A stretch of 20,030 bases of DNA from Pseudaeromonas sp041911695 (GCA_041911695.1 JAYROM010000030.1:1-20030), one strand, 5' to 3'. Positions 7,236 through 14,392 are shown, numbered from the stretch's first letter. The notes: generated by a model not told the origin, from the letters alone. Numbers and translations: made by a program.

Positions 7236-9179
7236 TCACGGCGTGGGCGCCGTGTTCGGGTCATCACCCACCGGCAGGGTAAAGTTCAAACTCAACTGCT
7301 CACGGGCACGGCGCACATTCTCGCGGTACTTGGCCAACTCGGCCACCGGTACGCTCTCGAGCAGATTCTCGTAGCGGTAATTGACGCGCAACAGTTGAGG
7401 CGACAAGGGTTCGACCTGCAGGCCAAAGCGGAATACCGCATTGTTATAGTTAGCCTGGTAGGGGGCAATCTTGGCCGGTTTAGGCAGATGGACCAGAAAC
7501 TCCTGCTGCAGGCGGATCGGCGGGCTCAATGCCAAGGGCTGGCTGCGGTCGCCATTGACCTCCTTGAGGTAGCCATCGAGCAAGTCGGCATAGATATCCA
7601 CCCCCTGAGCGGCCACCTTGTCCAGCCCCTCCATCGACACATAGCGCTCGCTCATCATCAGCTCATTGCTCGCCGTGTCATCATGCACGTCCGGCGCCCC
7701 TACCGCCGTCACCTCACCATACAAACGGCTGTAATACTCCTCCAGCCGACGGCTCAGCGCCTTGAGCGAATTAACCTTTAACTGACTGCGCTGCTGCTCG
7801 GCCTGGTCACCGACAAACAGGGTATCCACTTGCATCTGCCGCTGATTTGGCGTGAGGAAAATCTCATGCCGGGCACGTACCTCAGCCGGGCGATAGTCAC
7901 CGTCCATGGCGGTCAACGCCTTGACCTCCGGTGCCACCAGCAAGGCATAGCGCAGATAGGGTACCGCCAAGGTGTCAACATTACTGCCCTGATTCAACGA
8001 GGTACCATCCAGCCACAGCCGTTTGCCATCTAGCATCAGGGTGACCAGCACATGATCGAACAGATAGGGGGATGGCTGCTGGTTGGGCAGAATGGCGCCA
8101 TGTTCCAAGCTCACCAGCGCAGCAGTCGGCGCTAACCCCATCGCCTTGAGCAGCGCCATCAACAGGACCGTCTTGTCCTTGCAGTCGCCATAGCGACGAT
8201 ACAGGGTATCCGCTGCCTTGCGCGGACGATGCGAGCCGATACCATCCTCCATCCCCAGATAGCGGATCTCCTGCTGCACAAAGTGTAGGGCCGCCATGAT
8301 CTTGTCATCATCGCCCTTGGCATCCTTCGCCAGCTGGTCCGCCATCTGCTGGATCGCCGGATCGACAGCGGCCGCCTCGTCATACAAGGGGCGCGCCCAA
8401 GCAACCACGTCGGCCCAACTGGCAAACTCACTCAACCCCAGCGAGCGATTGGGCATATACCAGGCCGGGGTATCGCTCTCCAGCTCAATCGCCGGCACCT
8501 TGTCCTGGGTCCACAGGATTTCGCGCTCACCGGACGACTGGCTCACCTGCACCTTGACGTCAGTCCCCTTGGGCGCATCAAAAAACAGGGCGCGACTCGG
8601 CGCCACCAACAGACGCAAACTGCTGCGTTCAATCGGCACATCCCACTCCAACGGCATCACGTCGCTGTAGCGGCCCCCCATCACCGGGTTATTACCGCTC
8701 ACCGAATAGCTGTATTCGAGGACATCGCCAACACGGATATCGGGCAGGATCAGATAGGCAGTTCGGGTACCGGAATAGAGGAAACGTTCGAGATCCGCTT
8801 CACGTTGAAATACGCGCAGCTCCTGCGGCTCCAGGCGATCCAGCGGTTTGCCGTCACGCCAGACCTGCACCTTGTGGATGGTCAGGGTCTCATAGTCGGG
8901 ATCGAAGTCAAACGCCAGCTGTGAGGCCTTCTCCAGCCCTTCGGTACTGGTAATGCCAATCACAAAACGCTGGAAACGCTGCACGCCGGCAGCATTCAGA
9001 TAGAGTTGGCGATCCACCAACAGATAACGCTGGCCGGACGCCGGAGACTGGTGAGCCTGATCCGGTACGGCCACCGGAATTCGCCACGCGGGTTCGGCCG
9101 CGAACTGCACCTGCTCAGCAGCGGACGCAGGAAACGCAAGCAGCCAGCACCATAAACAAAGTAACACCCACAGACGCAA
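7236..9179 (-). CDS. Secreted DUF3857 / transglutaminase-like protein
   Basis: The 647-residue product begins with a signal peptide (LWVLLCLWCWLLAFPASA, cleavage likely after Ala20 or Ala21), so it is exported. Residues about 55-235 match the DUF3857 domain that commonly precedes a transglutaminase-like fold. The latter spans about 255-400 and has the papain-like triad: Cys333 in RRYGDCKDKT, His376 in LFDHVLV and Asp391 in LWLDGTS. A beta-rich C-terminal region follows, as in family members that end in DUF2569/DUF3858-type parts; no C-terminal membrane anchor is seen. The start is TTG at 9177-9179, chosen because GGAG lies seven bases upstream; no ATG is nearby. Substrate and role are unknown; a protease, amidase or crosslinking activity in the periplasm is possible. 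It is transcribed alone, with its own extended -10 promoter. Confidence 0.85.
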   Translation of the reverse strand: MRLWVLLCLWCWLLAFPASAAEQVQFAAEPAWRIPVAVPDQAHQSPASGQRYLLVDRQLYLNAAGVQRFQRFVIGITSTEGLEKASQLAFDFDPDYETLTIHKVQVWRDGKPLDRLEPQELRVFQREADLERFLYSGTRTAYLILPDIRVGDVLEYSYSVSGNNPVMGGRYSDVMPLEWDVPIERSSLRLLVAPSRALFFDAPKGTDVKVQVSQSSGEREILWTQDKVPAIELESDTPAWYMPNRSLGLSEFASWADVVAWARPLYDEAAAVDPAIQQMADQLAKDAKGDDDKIMAALHFVQQEIRYLGMEDGIGSHRPRKAADTLYRRYGDCKDKTVLLMALLKAMGLAPTAALVSLEHGAILPNQQPSPYLFDHVLVTLMLDGKRLWLDGTSLNQGSNVDTLAVPYLRYALLVAPEVKALTAMDGDYRPAEVRARHEIFLTPNQRQMQVDTLFVGDQAEQQRSQLKVNSLKALSRRLEEYYSRLYGEVTAVGAPDVHDDTASNELMMSERYVSMEGLDKVAAQGVDIYADLLDGYLKEVNGDRSQPLALSPPIRLQQEFLVHLPKPAKIAPYQANYNNAVFRFGLQVEPLSPQLLRVNYRYENLLESVPVAELAKYRENVRRAREQLSLNFTLPVGDDPNTAPTP

Positions 9180-9225
9180 CGTCCGGCTCCTTGACCCTTC
9201 GACCCGCTATCTCAAAAACCGGCGC

Positions 9226-9234
9226 ATTGTAACA
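9226..9234 (-). promoter_or_regulatory. Extended -10 element of the DUF3857 gene promoter
   Basis: The minus strand reads TGTTACAAT: TG, one base, then TACAAT (five of six consensus bases). It would start transcription near 9219, giving a leader of about 40 bases before the TTG codon. The -35 region overlaps the hairpin at 9239-9256 and has no good match. Confidence 0.5.
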
Positions 9235-9238
9235 TGAC

Positions 9239-9256
9239 GGCTGCCTGCCGGCAGCC
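9239..9256 (-). terminator. Hairpin after the importer operon
   Basis: GGCTGCC (9239-9245) pairs with GGCAGCC (9250-9256) around a TGCC loop, about 25 bases past the stop codon of the last permease gene. There is no T run on the minus strand, so read-through into the DUF3857 gene is possible. Confidence 0.45.
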
Positions 9257-9281
9257 TTAACTGCACCTTAACCGACGGTCA

Positions 9282-9977
9282 TTACAAGCTGCGTGGCCGT
9301 AAATGGGCATGCCAGCGATGTTCCAGCTTACGAAATGCCCAGACCAGCATCAGACTCAATCCGAGATAGCATAGCCCAGCCGTCAAAAACGCTTCCAGCG
9401 GGCTGTAATAACGCGAGTTCACAATACGGGCTGCGCCGGTCAGATCAATGATGGTGATGATCCCGGCAATCGCCGAACCGTGCAGCATAAAGATGACTTC
9501 GTTGCTGTAGGCCGGTAAGGCACGACGCAGCGCCCCCGGCAACACGATGCAGCGCATCACCTGCCACGGCGACATACCGTAAGCCTCGGCAGCTTCAATC
9601 TCACCGCGCGGGATGGACTGGATCGAGCCACGGATGATTTCTGCAGTGTAGGCCCCGGTGTTGAGTGAGAAGGTCAGCAGGGCACAAAACCAGGCCTCCT
9701 GCAGCCAGGTCCACGCCCAGGTGTGGCGCAGCGCATCCCACTGTGCCGCACCGTAGTAGACGATAAACAGCTGCACCAGCATCGGCGTTCCGCGAAAGAA
9801 GTAGATATAAGCCCACACAGGCACGCGGATCAGCGGGTTGCGACTACCACGCAAAATGCCCATCGGGATGGCAATCAAAATACCAAATACCAATGACGCC
9901 GCCACCAGCCAGACGGTGTTCCACAGCCCTTGCAGATAGAGCGGCCACTCGGCGGCAATAATCGAAAAATCAAACAT
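9282..9977 (-). CDS. Basic amino acid ABC transporter permease, HisM/AotM type
   Basis: From ATG 9977 the product is 231 residues. It is a polar amino acid permease of the His/Glu/Gln/Arg family, resembling HisM. It has about five hydrophobic segments and the conserved cytoplasmic EAA loop that docks on the ATPase (GEIEAAEAYGMSPWQVMRCI, then LPGALRRALPAYSNEVI). The YIYFFRGTPMLVQL segment is a family mark. The frame is open to ATG 10019, inside the previous gene, but ATG 9977 has GAGGT seven bases upstream and the usual short N terminus (MFDFSII). That Shine-Dalgarno sequence overlaps the stop codon of the preceding permease gene, with 5 bases between them, indicating tight coupling. It would form a membrane heterodimer with that protein. 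Confidence 0.9.
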   Translation of the reverse strand: MFDFSIIAAEWPLYLQGLWNTVWLVAASLVFGILIAIPMGILRGSRNPLIRVPVWAYIYFFRGTPMLVQLFIVYYGAAQWDALRHTWAWTWLQEAWFCALLTFSLNTGAYTAEIIRGSIQSIPRGEIEAAEAYGMSPWQVMRCIVLPGALRRALPAYSNEVIFMLHGSAIAGIITIIDLTGAARIVNSRYYSPLEAFLTAGLCYLGLSLMLVWAFRKLEHRWHAHLRPRSL

Positions 9978-9982
9978 GCCGG

Positions 9983-10723
9983 TTACCTCGTCTGGATGGC
10001 GTAGCGACGTTCCAGCCACTTGAGCAGCGTGGTGGAAACCGCAGTAAACAACAGGAAGATCAAGGCAACGGCCATGTAGAAGGTAAACGGCAACTGGGTG
10101 GAGCCGGCCGCGAGACCCGCCTTGCGCACCATATCATCCAGACCGATCACCGACACCAGCGCGGTGGTCTTGAGCAGCACCAGCCAGTTATTGCCGAGGC
10201 CCGGCAAGGCGTGACGCATCATCTGCGGAAACAGTACGCGGCTGAACACCTGCCACGGACGCATGCCATAGGCATGGGCAGCCTCCAATTGTCCCTTATC
10301 CACCGCCAAGATTGCCCCGCGGAAGGTTTCGGTCATGTAGGCACCGAAGATGAAGCCAATGGTCAGCACCCCAGCGGTAAAGGGGCTGATATCGACATAG
10401 TCCGGTACATAGGTGGTCCAGTCGGCCGGTTTCAGCCAGTCGTTCAGGTTGTTATTGATCACGCCACACAACCAATTGACGAACGCCTGACCACCAAAGA
10501 ACAGCAATAACATCAGCACCAGATCCGGAATACCGCGGATCAGGGTGGTATAGAAGGTTGCCAAGCGACGCGCAGTGCGCGCACGTGACAATTTGGCCAG
10601 CGCACCGATCATCCCCAGTACGACAGCCAGCAATACGGAAAGCAGGGCCACCTGCAATGTCATCCAGGCCCCATCAAGCAGGGAGCCTTCATAGCCCTTC
10701 AGATCAAACATGTCTTGTTCCAT
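9983..10723 (-). CDS. Basic amino acid ABC transporter permease, HisQ/AotQ type
   Basis: This protein of up to 246 residues is the second inner-membrane permease of the importer. It has about five hydrophobic segments (for example LQVALLSVLLAVVLGMIGAL near residues 22-42) and the EAA loop (GQLEAAHAYGMRPWQVFSRV, LFPQMMRHALPGLGNNW). YTTLIRGIPDLVLMLLLFFG matches the family. Two starts are possible. ATG 10723 is only three bases from a stable hairpin and has no Shine-Dalgarno sequence; ATG 10711 has GGAA about seven bases upstream and gives MFDLKGYEGSLL, closer to HisQ-like starts. I list the longer form but favour 10711. It is in an operon with the binding protein upstream and the second permease five bases downstream. 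Confidence 0.9.
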   Translation of the reverse strand: MEQDMFDLKGYEGSLLDGAWMTLQVALLSVLLAVVLGMIGALAKLSRARTARRLATFYTTLIRGIPDLVLMLLLFFGGQAFVNWLCGVINNNLNDWLKPADWTTYVPDYVDISPFTAGVLTIGFIFGAYMTETFRGAILAVDKGQLEAAHAYGMRPWQVFSRVLFPQMMRHALPGLGNNWLVLLKTTALVSVIGLDDMVRKAGLAAGSTQLPFTFYMAVALIFLLFTAVSTTLLKWLERRYAIQTR

Positions 10724-10726
10724 CAG

Positions 10727-10748
10727 GCACGGGCCCGCAGGCCCGTGC
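10727..10748 (-). promoter_or_regulatory. Stable intercistronic hairpin between binding protein and permease genes
   Basis: GCACGGGCC (10727-10735) pairs perfectly with GGCCCGTGC (10740-10748) around a 4-base loop. It fills the 44-base gap between the binding-protein stop and the permease start. Such structures protect the upstream mRNA from 3' exonucleases, so the binding protein is made in excess over the permeases, as shown for hisJ-hisQ in Salmonella. The role here is by analogy. Confidence 0.65.
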
Positions 10749-10767
10749 TGTAGCTGCTAAAGCAGTA

Positions 10768-11553
10768 TTACTTCTTGTCGTCGCCGTAGGCATCAAAGTC
10801 AAAATACTTGTCATTGATCGCCTTGTACTTGCCGTTGGCACGGATCGACTGGATCGCCTTGTTGAACATGGCCTTCAGGTCAGCATCCTGCTTGCGCAGT
10901 GCCACCCCGGCACCGATACCGAACCACTTGGCATCGGTCAGACCCGGGCCAACCAGTTCGAACTGGGCACCATCCGGCTTCTTCAACAGGCCATCGAGCA
11001 GCGAGGCGTAGTCGGCCAGCACATATTCAACACGACCGGCTTTCAGATCCAGATAGGCTTCGTCATAGGTGCCGTAGCGCTTCAGGTCGGCGGTCGGGAA
11101 GTTGTCGCTGATATAGGTATCCATCGAGGTGGAGCGCTGTACGCCAACCTTCTTGCCCTTCATGAAATCGGCGGTCAGTTCGAGCTTGTTGCCCTTCTTG
11201 GTGACAAAGCGCGCCGGCACATGCTGGTACTTGTCAGAGAAGTCGACCTTCTTCAGACGTTCCGGGGTGATGTCCATAGTAGAGATGATGGCATCGAACT
11301 TACGGGTCAGCAGGCTCGGGATCATACCGTCCCAGTCTTGCTTGACCAGGGTACACTTGACCTTCATTTCGTCACACAGCGCCTTGGCGATATCCACATC
11401 GAAACCGGTCAGATCGCCATTGGCTTCGGTCTGGTTAAACGGAGGGTAAGCCCCTTCGATACCGATACGCACGTTTTTCCATTCCTTGGCTTCGGCCACA
11501 CCACCGGTCATCACCATTGCGGCCAGAGCGGCCAACCACAACTTCTTCATCAT
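10768..11553 (-). CDS. Periplasmic basic amino acid-binding protein, HisJ/ArgT/AotJ type
   Basis: This is the solute-binding subunit of the importer, 261 residues from ATG 11553. A signal peptide is clear (MMKKLWLAALAAMVMTGGVAEA). The mature part has the family 3 binding-protein pattern: VRIGIEGAYPPFN, GDLTGFDVDIAKALC, a DAIISTMDITPERL segment that contacts ligand, and KYKAINDKYFDFDAYGDD at the end, much as in HisJ and ArgT. Asp and Ser/Thr at the usual ligand sites fit lysine, arginine, ornithine or histidine; the exact ligand cannot be read. AAGGAG lies just before two tandem ATG codons (11553, 11550); the second has the better 7-base spacing. The longer frame to 11583 would disrupt the signal peptide. 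Hairpins flank the gene on both sides. Confidence 0.92.
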   Translation of the reverse strand: MMKKLWLAALAAMVMTGGVAEAKEWKNVRIGIEGAYPPFNQTEANGDLTGFDVDIAKALCDEMKVKCTLVKQDWDGMIPSLLTRKFDAIISTMDITPERLKKVDFSDKYQHVPARFVTKKGNKLELTADFMKGKKVGVQRSTSMDTYISDNFPTADLKRYGTYDEAYLDLKAGRVEYVLADYASLLDGLLKKPDGAQFELVGPGLTDAKWFGIGAGVALRKQDADLKAMFNKAIQSIRANGKYKAINDKYFDFDAYGDDKK

Positions 11554-11574
11554 CTGACTCCTTGATCGTGAACA

Positions 11575-11590
11575 GGACTGCAAGCAGTCC
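11575..11590 (-). promoter_or_regulatory. Intercistronic hairpin between ATPase and binding-protein genes
   Basis: GGACTG (11575-11580) pairs with CAGTCC (11585-11590) around a CAAG loop, in the 44-base gap between the ATPase stop and the binding-protein start. It could be an RNA processing or stability element; no T run follows it. Confidence 0.45.
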
Positions 11591-11597
11591 GCGCGGG

Positions 11598-12374
11598 TTA
11601 GTAAATCGAAGAAATAAACTGCTTGAAACGGTCCGACTTGGGCGCACCGAACACCTCGAGCGGTGCACCTTCCTCTTCTACGACACCTTGATGCAAGAAC
11701 ATGACCCGATTTGACACATCGCGGGCAAAACCCATCTCATGGGTCACCACCAGCATAGTCCGACCCTCTTCGGCCAGATTACGCATCACCTGCAGCACCT
11801 CACCGACCAACTCAGGGTCGAGCGCCGAAGTCGGCTCATCGAACAGCATCACCTCTGGATCAACCGCCAGCGCTCGGGCAATCGCCGCACGCTGCTGCTG
11901 CCCACCGGACAGGTGGCCCGGATAGTAGTCACGGCGCTCATAGAGCCCCACGCGTTGCAGCAGCGCCTCAGCTTTTTCGATCGCCTCGGCCCGTGGCACT
12001 TTCAACACCTGGATCGGCACTTCGATAACATTCTGCAGCACGGTCATATGCGACCACAGGTTGAAACTCTGGAACACCATCGCCAACCGGGAGCGGATAC
12101 GCTCGACCTGACGGCGGTCAGCCGGCAGACGCTCTCCGAGTTTGTTGGCTTTCATGGCGATGAGCTCACCATGCACCAGCACATCCCCTTCGGAGGGGGT
12201 CTCCAGCAGATTGATGCAACGCAGGAACGTTGACTTGCCCGAGCCGGACGAGCCAAGAATTGAGATGACATCGCCTTTGTGAGCGGTCAGGTTGATCCCC
12301 TTGAGCACCTCATGGGAACCAAAAAACTTACGCAAATTCCGTACTTCAAGCGTAGGAATATCATTCATAACCAT
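11598..12374 (-). CDS. Basic amino acid ABC transporter ATP-binding protein, HisP/AotP type
   Basis: This 258-residue ATPase powers the importer. It has all nucleotide-binding motifs: Walker A GSSGSGKST (residues 41-49), Q-loop (MVFQSFNLW, about 99-107), signature LSGGQQQR (155-162), Walker B VMLFDEPTSALDPE (from 175) and the H-loop His212 (VVTHEMGF). The FNLWSHMTVLQNVIE stretch and the 258-residue length match HisP (257 residues) better than shorter ArtP or GlnQ proteins. ATG 12374 has AGGA four bases upstream; ATG 12368 is an alternative. It is the first gene of the operon ATPase, binding protein, permease, permease, the same gene order as E. coli artPIQM although the proteins look HisP/Q/M-like. 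An ArgR-box-like site lies about 150 bases upstream. Confidence 0.93.
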   Translation of the reverse strand: MVMNDIPTLEVRNLRKFFGSHEVLKGINLTAHKGDVISILGSSGSGKSTFLRCINLLETPSEGDVLVHGELIAMKANKLGERLPADRRQVERIRSRLAMVFQSFNLWSHMTVLQNVIEVPIQVLKVPRAEAIEKAEALLQRVGLYERRDYYPGHLSGGQQQRAAIARALAVDPEVMLFDEPTSALDPELVGEVLQVMRNLAEEGRTMLVVTHEMGFARDVSNRVMFLHQGVVEEEGAPLEVFGAPKSDRFKQFISSIY

Positions 12375-12413
12375 ACAATCCTGTAATCAGGCCCGAAGCC
12401 GGCCAGATGCATC

Positions 12414-12458
12414 CATGCCCTGTTCGCCCGAGGTGACCCAGACGGGTACAAGGGCATG
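12414..12458 (-). repeat. Interrupted inverted repeat in the importer leader
   Basis: CATGCCCT (12414-12421) is complementary to AGGGCATG (12451-12458). Inside, CCCG (12427-12430) can pair with CGGG (12443-12446). In the mRNA this would form a two-part hairpin about 40 bases before the ATPase start. It could be a leader structure or a protein-binding site. Confidence 0.5.
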
Positions 12459-12521
12459 TTGGAAGGAAACCGTTGATTGGATCACAAATTACAAGATGAT
12501 GTGCAGATTGAGAAGCAGAAA

Positions 12522-12539
12522 TCCGCATTTAAATTCATA
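12522..12539. promoter_or_regulatory. ArgR-box-like sequence upstream of the importer operon
   Basis: CGCAT-TTAA-ATTCA (12524-12537) matches the gammaproteobacterial ARG box core TGAAT-4W-ATTCA at eight of ten arm bases, with an all-A/T centre and fitting outer bases. ArgR usually binds two boxes about 3 bases apart; the neighbouring CGAAT (12546-12550) gives only half a second box. It overlaps the possible -10 region, as expected for a repressor. Confidence 0.4.
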
Positions 12540-12594
12540 AAAAGGCGAATTCCTGCATTTTTAACAAAGTTACGCTGCATCAAGGTGCATATCG

Positions 12595-14034
12595 TTAACG
12601 ATCGAGCCCCAAAACTGTGCGCAATGAAACCGTCTGCAAACGAAGCACGGCATCGGCATACAGGCAAGCCATCCGTTGCAGCGCCTCGGCAGACAGATGT
12701 TCATTCGCCTGGCCACGACTGTCCGGTTGATCTGCAAAAGCCGCGCCAAAGGGAATGGTCGCCGGCAAGGCGCGCGCATAGGAGACCTCCGCCGAAGGGC
12801 GAGGCTGGCAAGGTTCACCGCAAACCGCGCTGGCGCTTTGCGCCAGTAGTGTCAGGATGGGAGCATCCTGCGCCCATTGCAACGGCTCTTCGTGACGTAG
12901 CTCCTCATAGTGCCAGCCCAGACGCGCCAGGCTGGTGCGCAGTTGCTGACGGAACAGTTCATGCGACACCCCGACAGGAATACGAATATCCACCCCGAGT
13001 TGTGATGAACTACTGTCGATACGCAGCGAGGCCAGGTTCAAGGTCATCCGCCCCTGCTCATCGCGAATATCGCCGACCAAGGCACGCACATGCGGGTCAT
13101 CCCCAACCACCAGGCTGCAGAACCCCAGCGCCGGATGCCGATAACCAATCAATGACAAGGCGCGACACAGGCGCACAATGGCATTGATGCCTCGTTGACC
13201 ACATTGCGCGGCGGGGGCACTCTGTCCCAGCACGATGATCTGGCCATCCTGCTGCAACCAAGGGTAACCGAGCGCATCGAGTTGCCGCATCAGTTTGCGC
13301 TGCTGGGGGCCGCGGTAACTGGCCCGGTCCGGCACCCGGGTCAGCGGGTTGTCACATTCAATTTCCAGATTTTCCGCCGGGGGGCCCTGTAGATAGCCCT
13401 GTACCAGCCGCTTTTCTGACATCACCAGCGTATGCTCACCGGTCAATGCCAGCGTGAGGTGCGGGATCTCCTGCTCTGCTCGATAGCGCGCCATACAACG
13501 CCACTGGCCACTGGCCGCATCGGTACCGATAATCAGACGGACACGGTGATGTAGCGGCTCCCCCGCCGACAGTAACGCGCCTAAGGCATGCAAGGCCGCC
13601 ACCAATGGCCCCTTGCCCTGCTGACACCCTGCGCCATAGAACACGCCATGCCGGCAAACCAGGTTAAGCGGATCACTGAACCAGGCCTGCTGTCCAACCA
13701 GGGGTAACATATCGACATGCCCGAGCAGCCCAAGCAACTCGTCACCTTCGCCTAACTCGGCCCAGCCATAATAGCCTTGTGGATCACGATAGGTTCGTAG
13801 CCCCAAGCCAGCAGCCAGTTGCAGTGCCTCATCCAGCGCGGTGTCAATCGCCAGCCCGAACGGCGGGCGTCCGGTGCTCTCCTGACACCAACTCGGTAGC
13901 CCCACCAACGAGGTTAATGCCGCGGTCATCGCCGGTGCCGCCAGCGCCAGGTCATCCATTAGCGTCGCATATTCAGTGTCTGACCCAGACCGGGGCAACA
14001 AACGACTTTCGATTTCCTCACTGGCAACCATCAT
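12595..14034 (-). CDS. M20 metallopeptidase-like protein with a degenerate active site
   Basis: The 479-residue product follows the M20 dipeptidase (PepV/Sapep) pattern in order. The HxD motif is present as LLGHVDMLP (H106, D108). The metal-bridging Asp of the usual GRG-x-x-DDKGP is Gln139 in GAGCQQGKGP. The catalytic and metal Glu pair of GTDEESG is Ala173-Ala174 in GTDAASG. The later metal Asp (SPDAEFP) falls at Thr198, and the final His (HQANE) is Gly441 in GQANE. The rest of the scaffold, including WRCM, SEK and the C-terminal FGAAF segment, is kept, and there is no frameshift. It is therefore probably not an active peptidase; a binding or regulatory role is possible. GAGG precedes two tandem ATGs (14034, 14031). 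It is on the same strand as the importer, 220 bases upstream of it. No signal peptide is seen, so it should be cytoplasmic. Confidence 0.8.
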   Translation of the reverse strand: MMVASEEIESRLLPRSGSDTEYATLMDDLALAAPAMTAALTSLVGLPSWCQESTGRPPFGLAIDTALDEALQLAAGLGLRTYRDPQGYYGWAELGEGDELLGLLGHVDMLPLVGQQAWFSDPLNLVCRHGVFYGAGCQQGKGPLVAALHALGALLSAGEPLHHRVRLIIGTDAASGQWRCMARYRAEQEIPHLTLALTGEHTLVMSEKRLVQGYLQGPPAENLEIECDNPLTRVPDRASYRGPQQRKLMRQLDALGYPWLQQDGQIIVLGQSAPAAQCGQRGINAIVRLCRALSLIGYRHPALGFCSLVVGDDPHVRALVGDIRDEQGRMTLNLASLRIDSSSSQLGVDIRIPVGVSHELFRQQLRTSLARLGWHYEELRHEEPLQWAQDAPILTLLAQSASAVCGEPCQPRPSAEVSYARALPATIPFGAAFADQPDSRGQANEHLSAEALQRMACLYADAVLRLQTVSLRTVLGLDR

Positions 14035-14360
14035 TACTTCCTCTGGGCGATATCATCGACTCCAGTTTAGTCAAATGGCGCCCATGCCTCTTTTCGATCA
14101 TCCGCTCCCTGTCGGAGATGACAGGACCAATAAAACCGATGAATACGGTTAGATGACGCGGTTTTTGTGACCCGCATTACAAAATCAGGGATGATTTTCT
14201 CGTGCGCCGCACCAAAACTTCTGCCAGAAGCGTGAGAAGCATCACAAGCCGTCGCCCGGTAAGCGCTTCGGATGACAAGCGCAGGGTTACGAAGCGTGCA
14301 CTATGCGGAGTTTAACGGGCGCTGTGGCACGACAAGCGGCCCCTTTCGCTCGGCGTTGGT
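14035..14360. other. Long intergenic region without a clear gene
   Basis: These 326 bases separate the M20-like gene from the asd terminator. They contain a perfect 6-bp hairpin (CCTGTC 14108-14113, GACAGG 14120-14125) in the likely leader of the M20-like gene, and GCGCTT/AAGCGC (14263-14268, 14277-14282). A weak minus-strand promoter, TTGACT with TATCGC at 16 bases, could serve the M20-like gene. No reading frame here looks coding. Confidence 0.5.
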
Positions 14361-14392
14361 AAAAAAAATGGAGCCCATAGGCTCCATTTTTT
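14361..14392. terminator. Rho-independent terminator of asd, symmetric
   Basis: ATGGAGCC (14368-14375) pairs with GGCTCCAT (14380-14387) around a CATA loop. A run of eight A precedes the stem and six T follow it, so on the minus strand the hairpin ends in a long U run. It starts about 25 bases after the asd stop codon and could work in both directions. Confidence 0.92.

Larger units (their letters stand above)
12375..12594 (-). other. Leader and control region of the importer operon
   Basis: The 220 bases between the M20-like gene and the ATPase gene are much more AT-rich at the upstream end (12481-12570). They contain an ArgR-box-like sequence (12522-12539), a weak possible promoter on the minus strand (TTGTTA at 12562-12567, TTTTAT at 12537-12542, 19-base spacer), and a long interrupted inverted repeat nearer the gene (12414-12458). 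No small gene is convincing. Confidence 0.5.

Noticed and set aside
10558..11565. Long + strand open frame of 335 codons over the importer genes
   Set aside because: It lies antisense to the binding-protein gene and the start of the HisQ-type permease gene, both strongly supported by family motifs, and its translation shows no recognisable domain.
12591..12602. ATCGTTAACGAT 12-base palindrome at the end of the M20-like gene
   Set aside because: It overlaps the stop codon, has no loop to form a hairpin, and could easily be chance.
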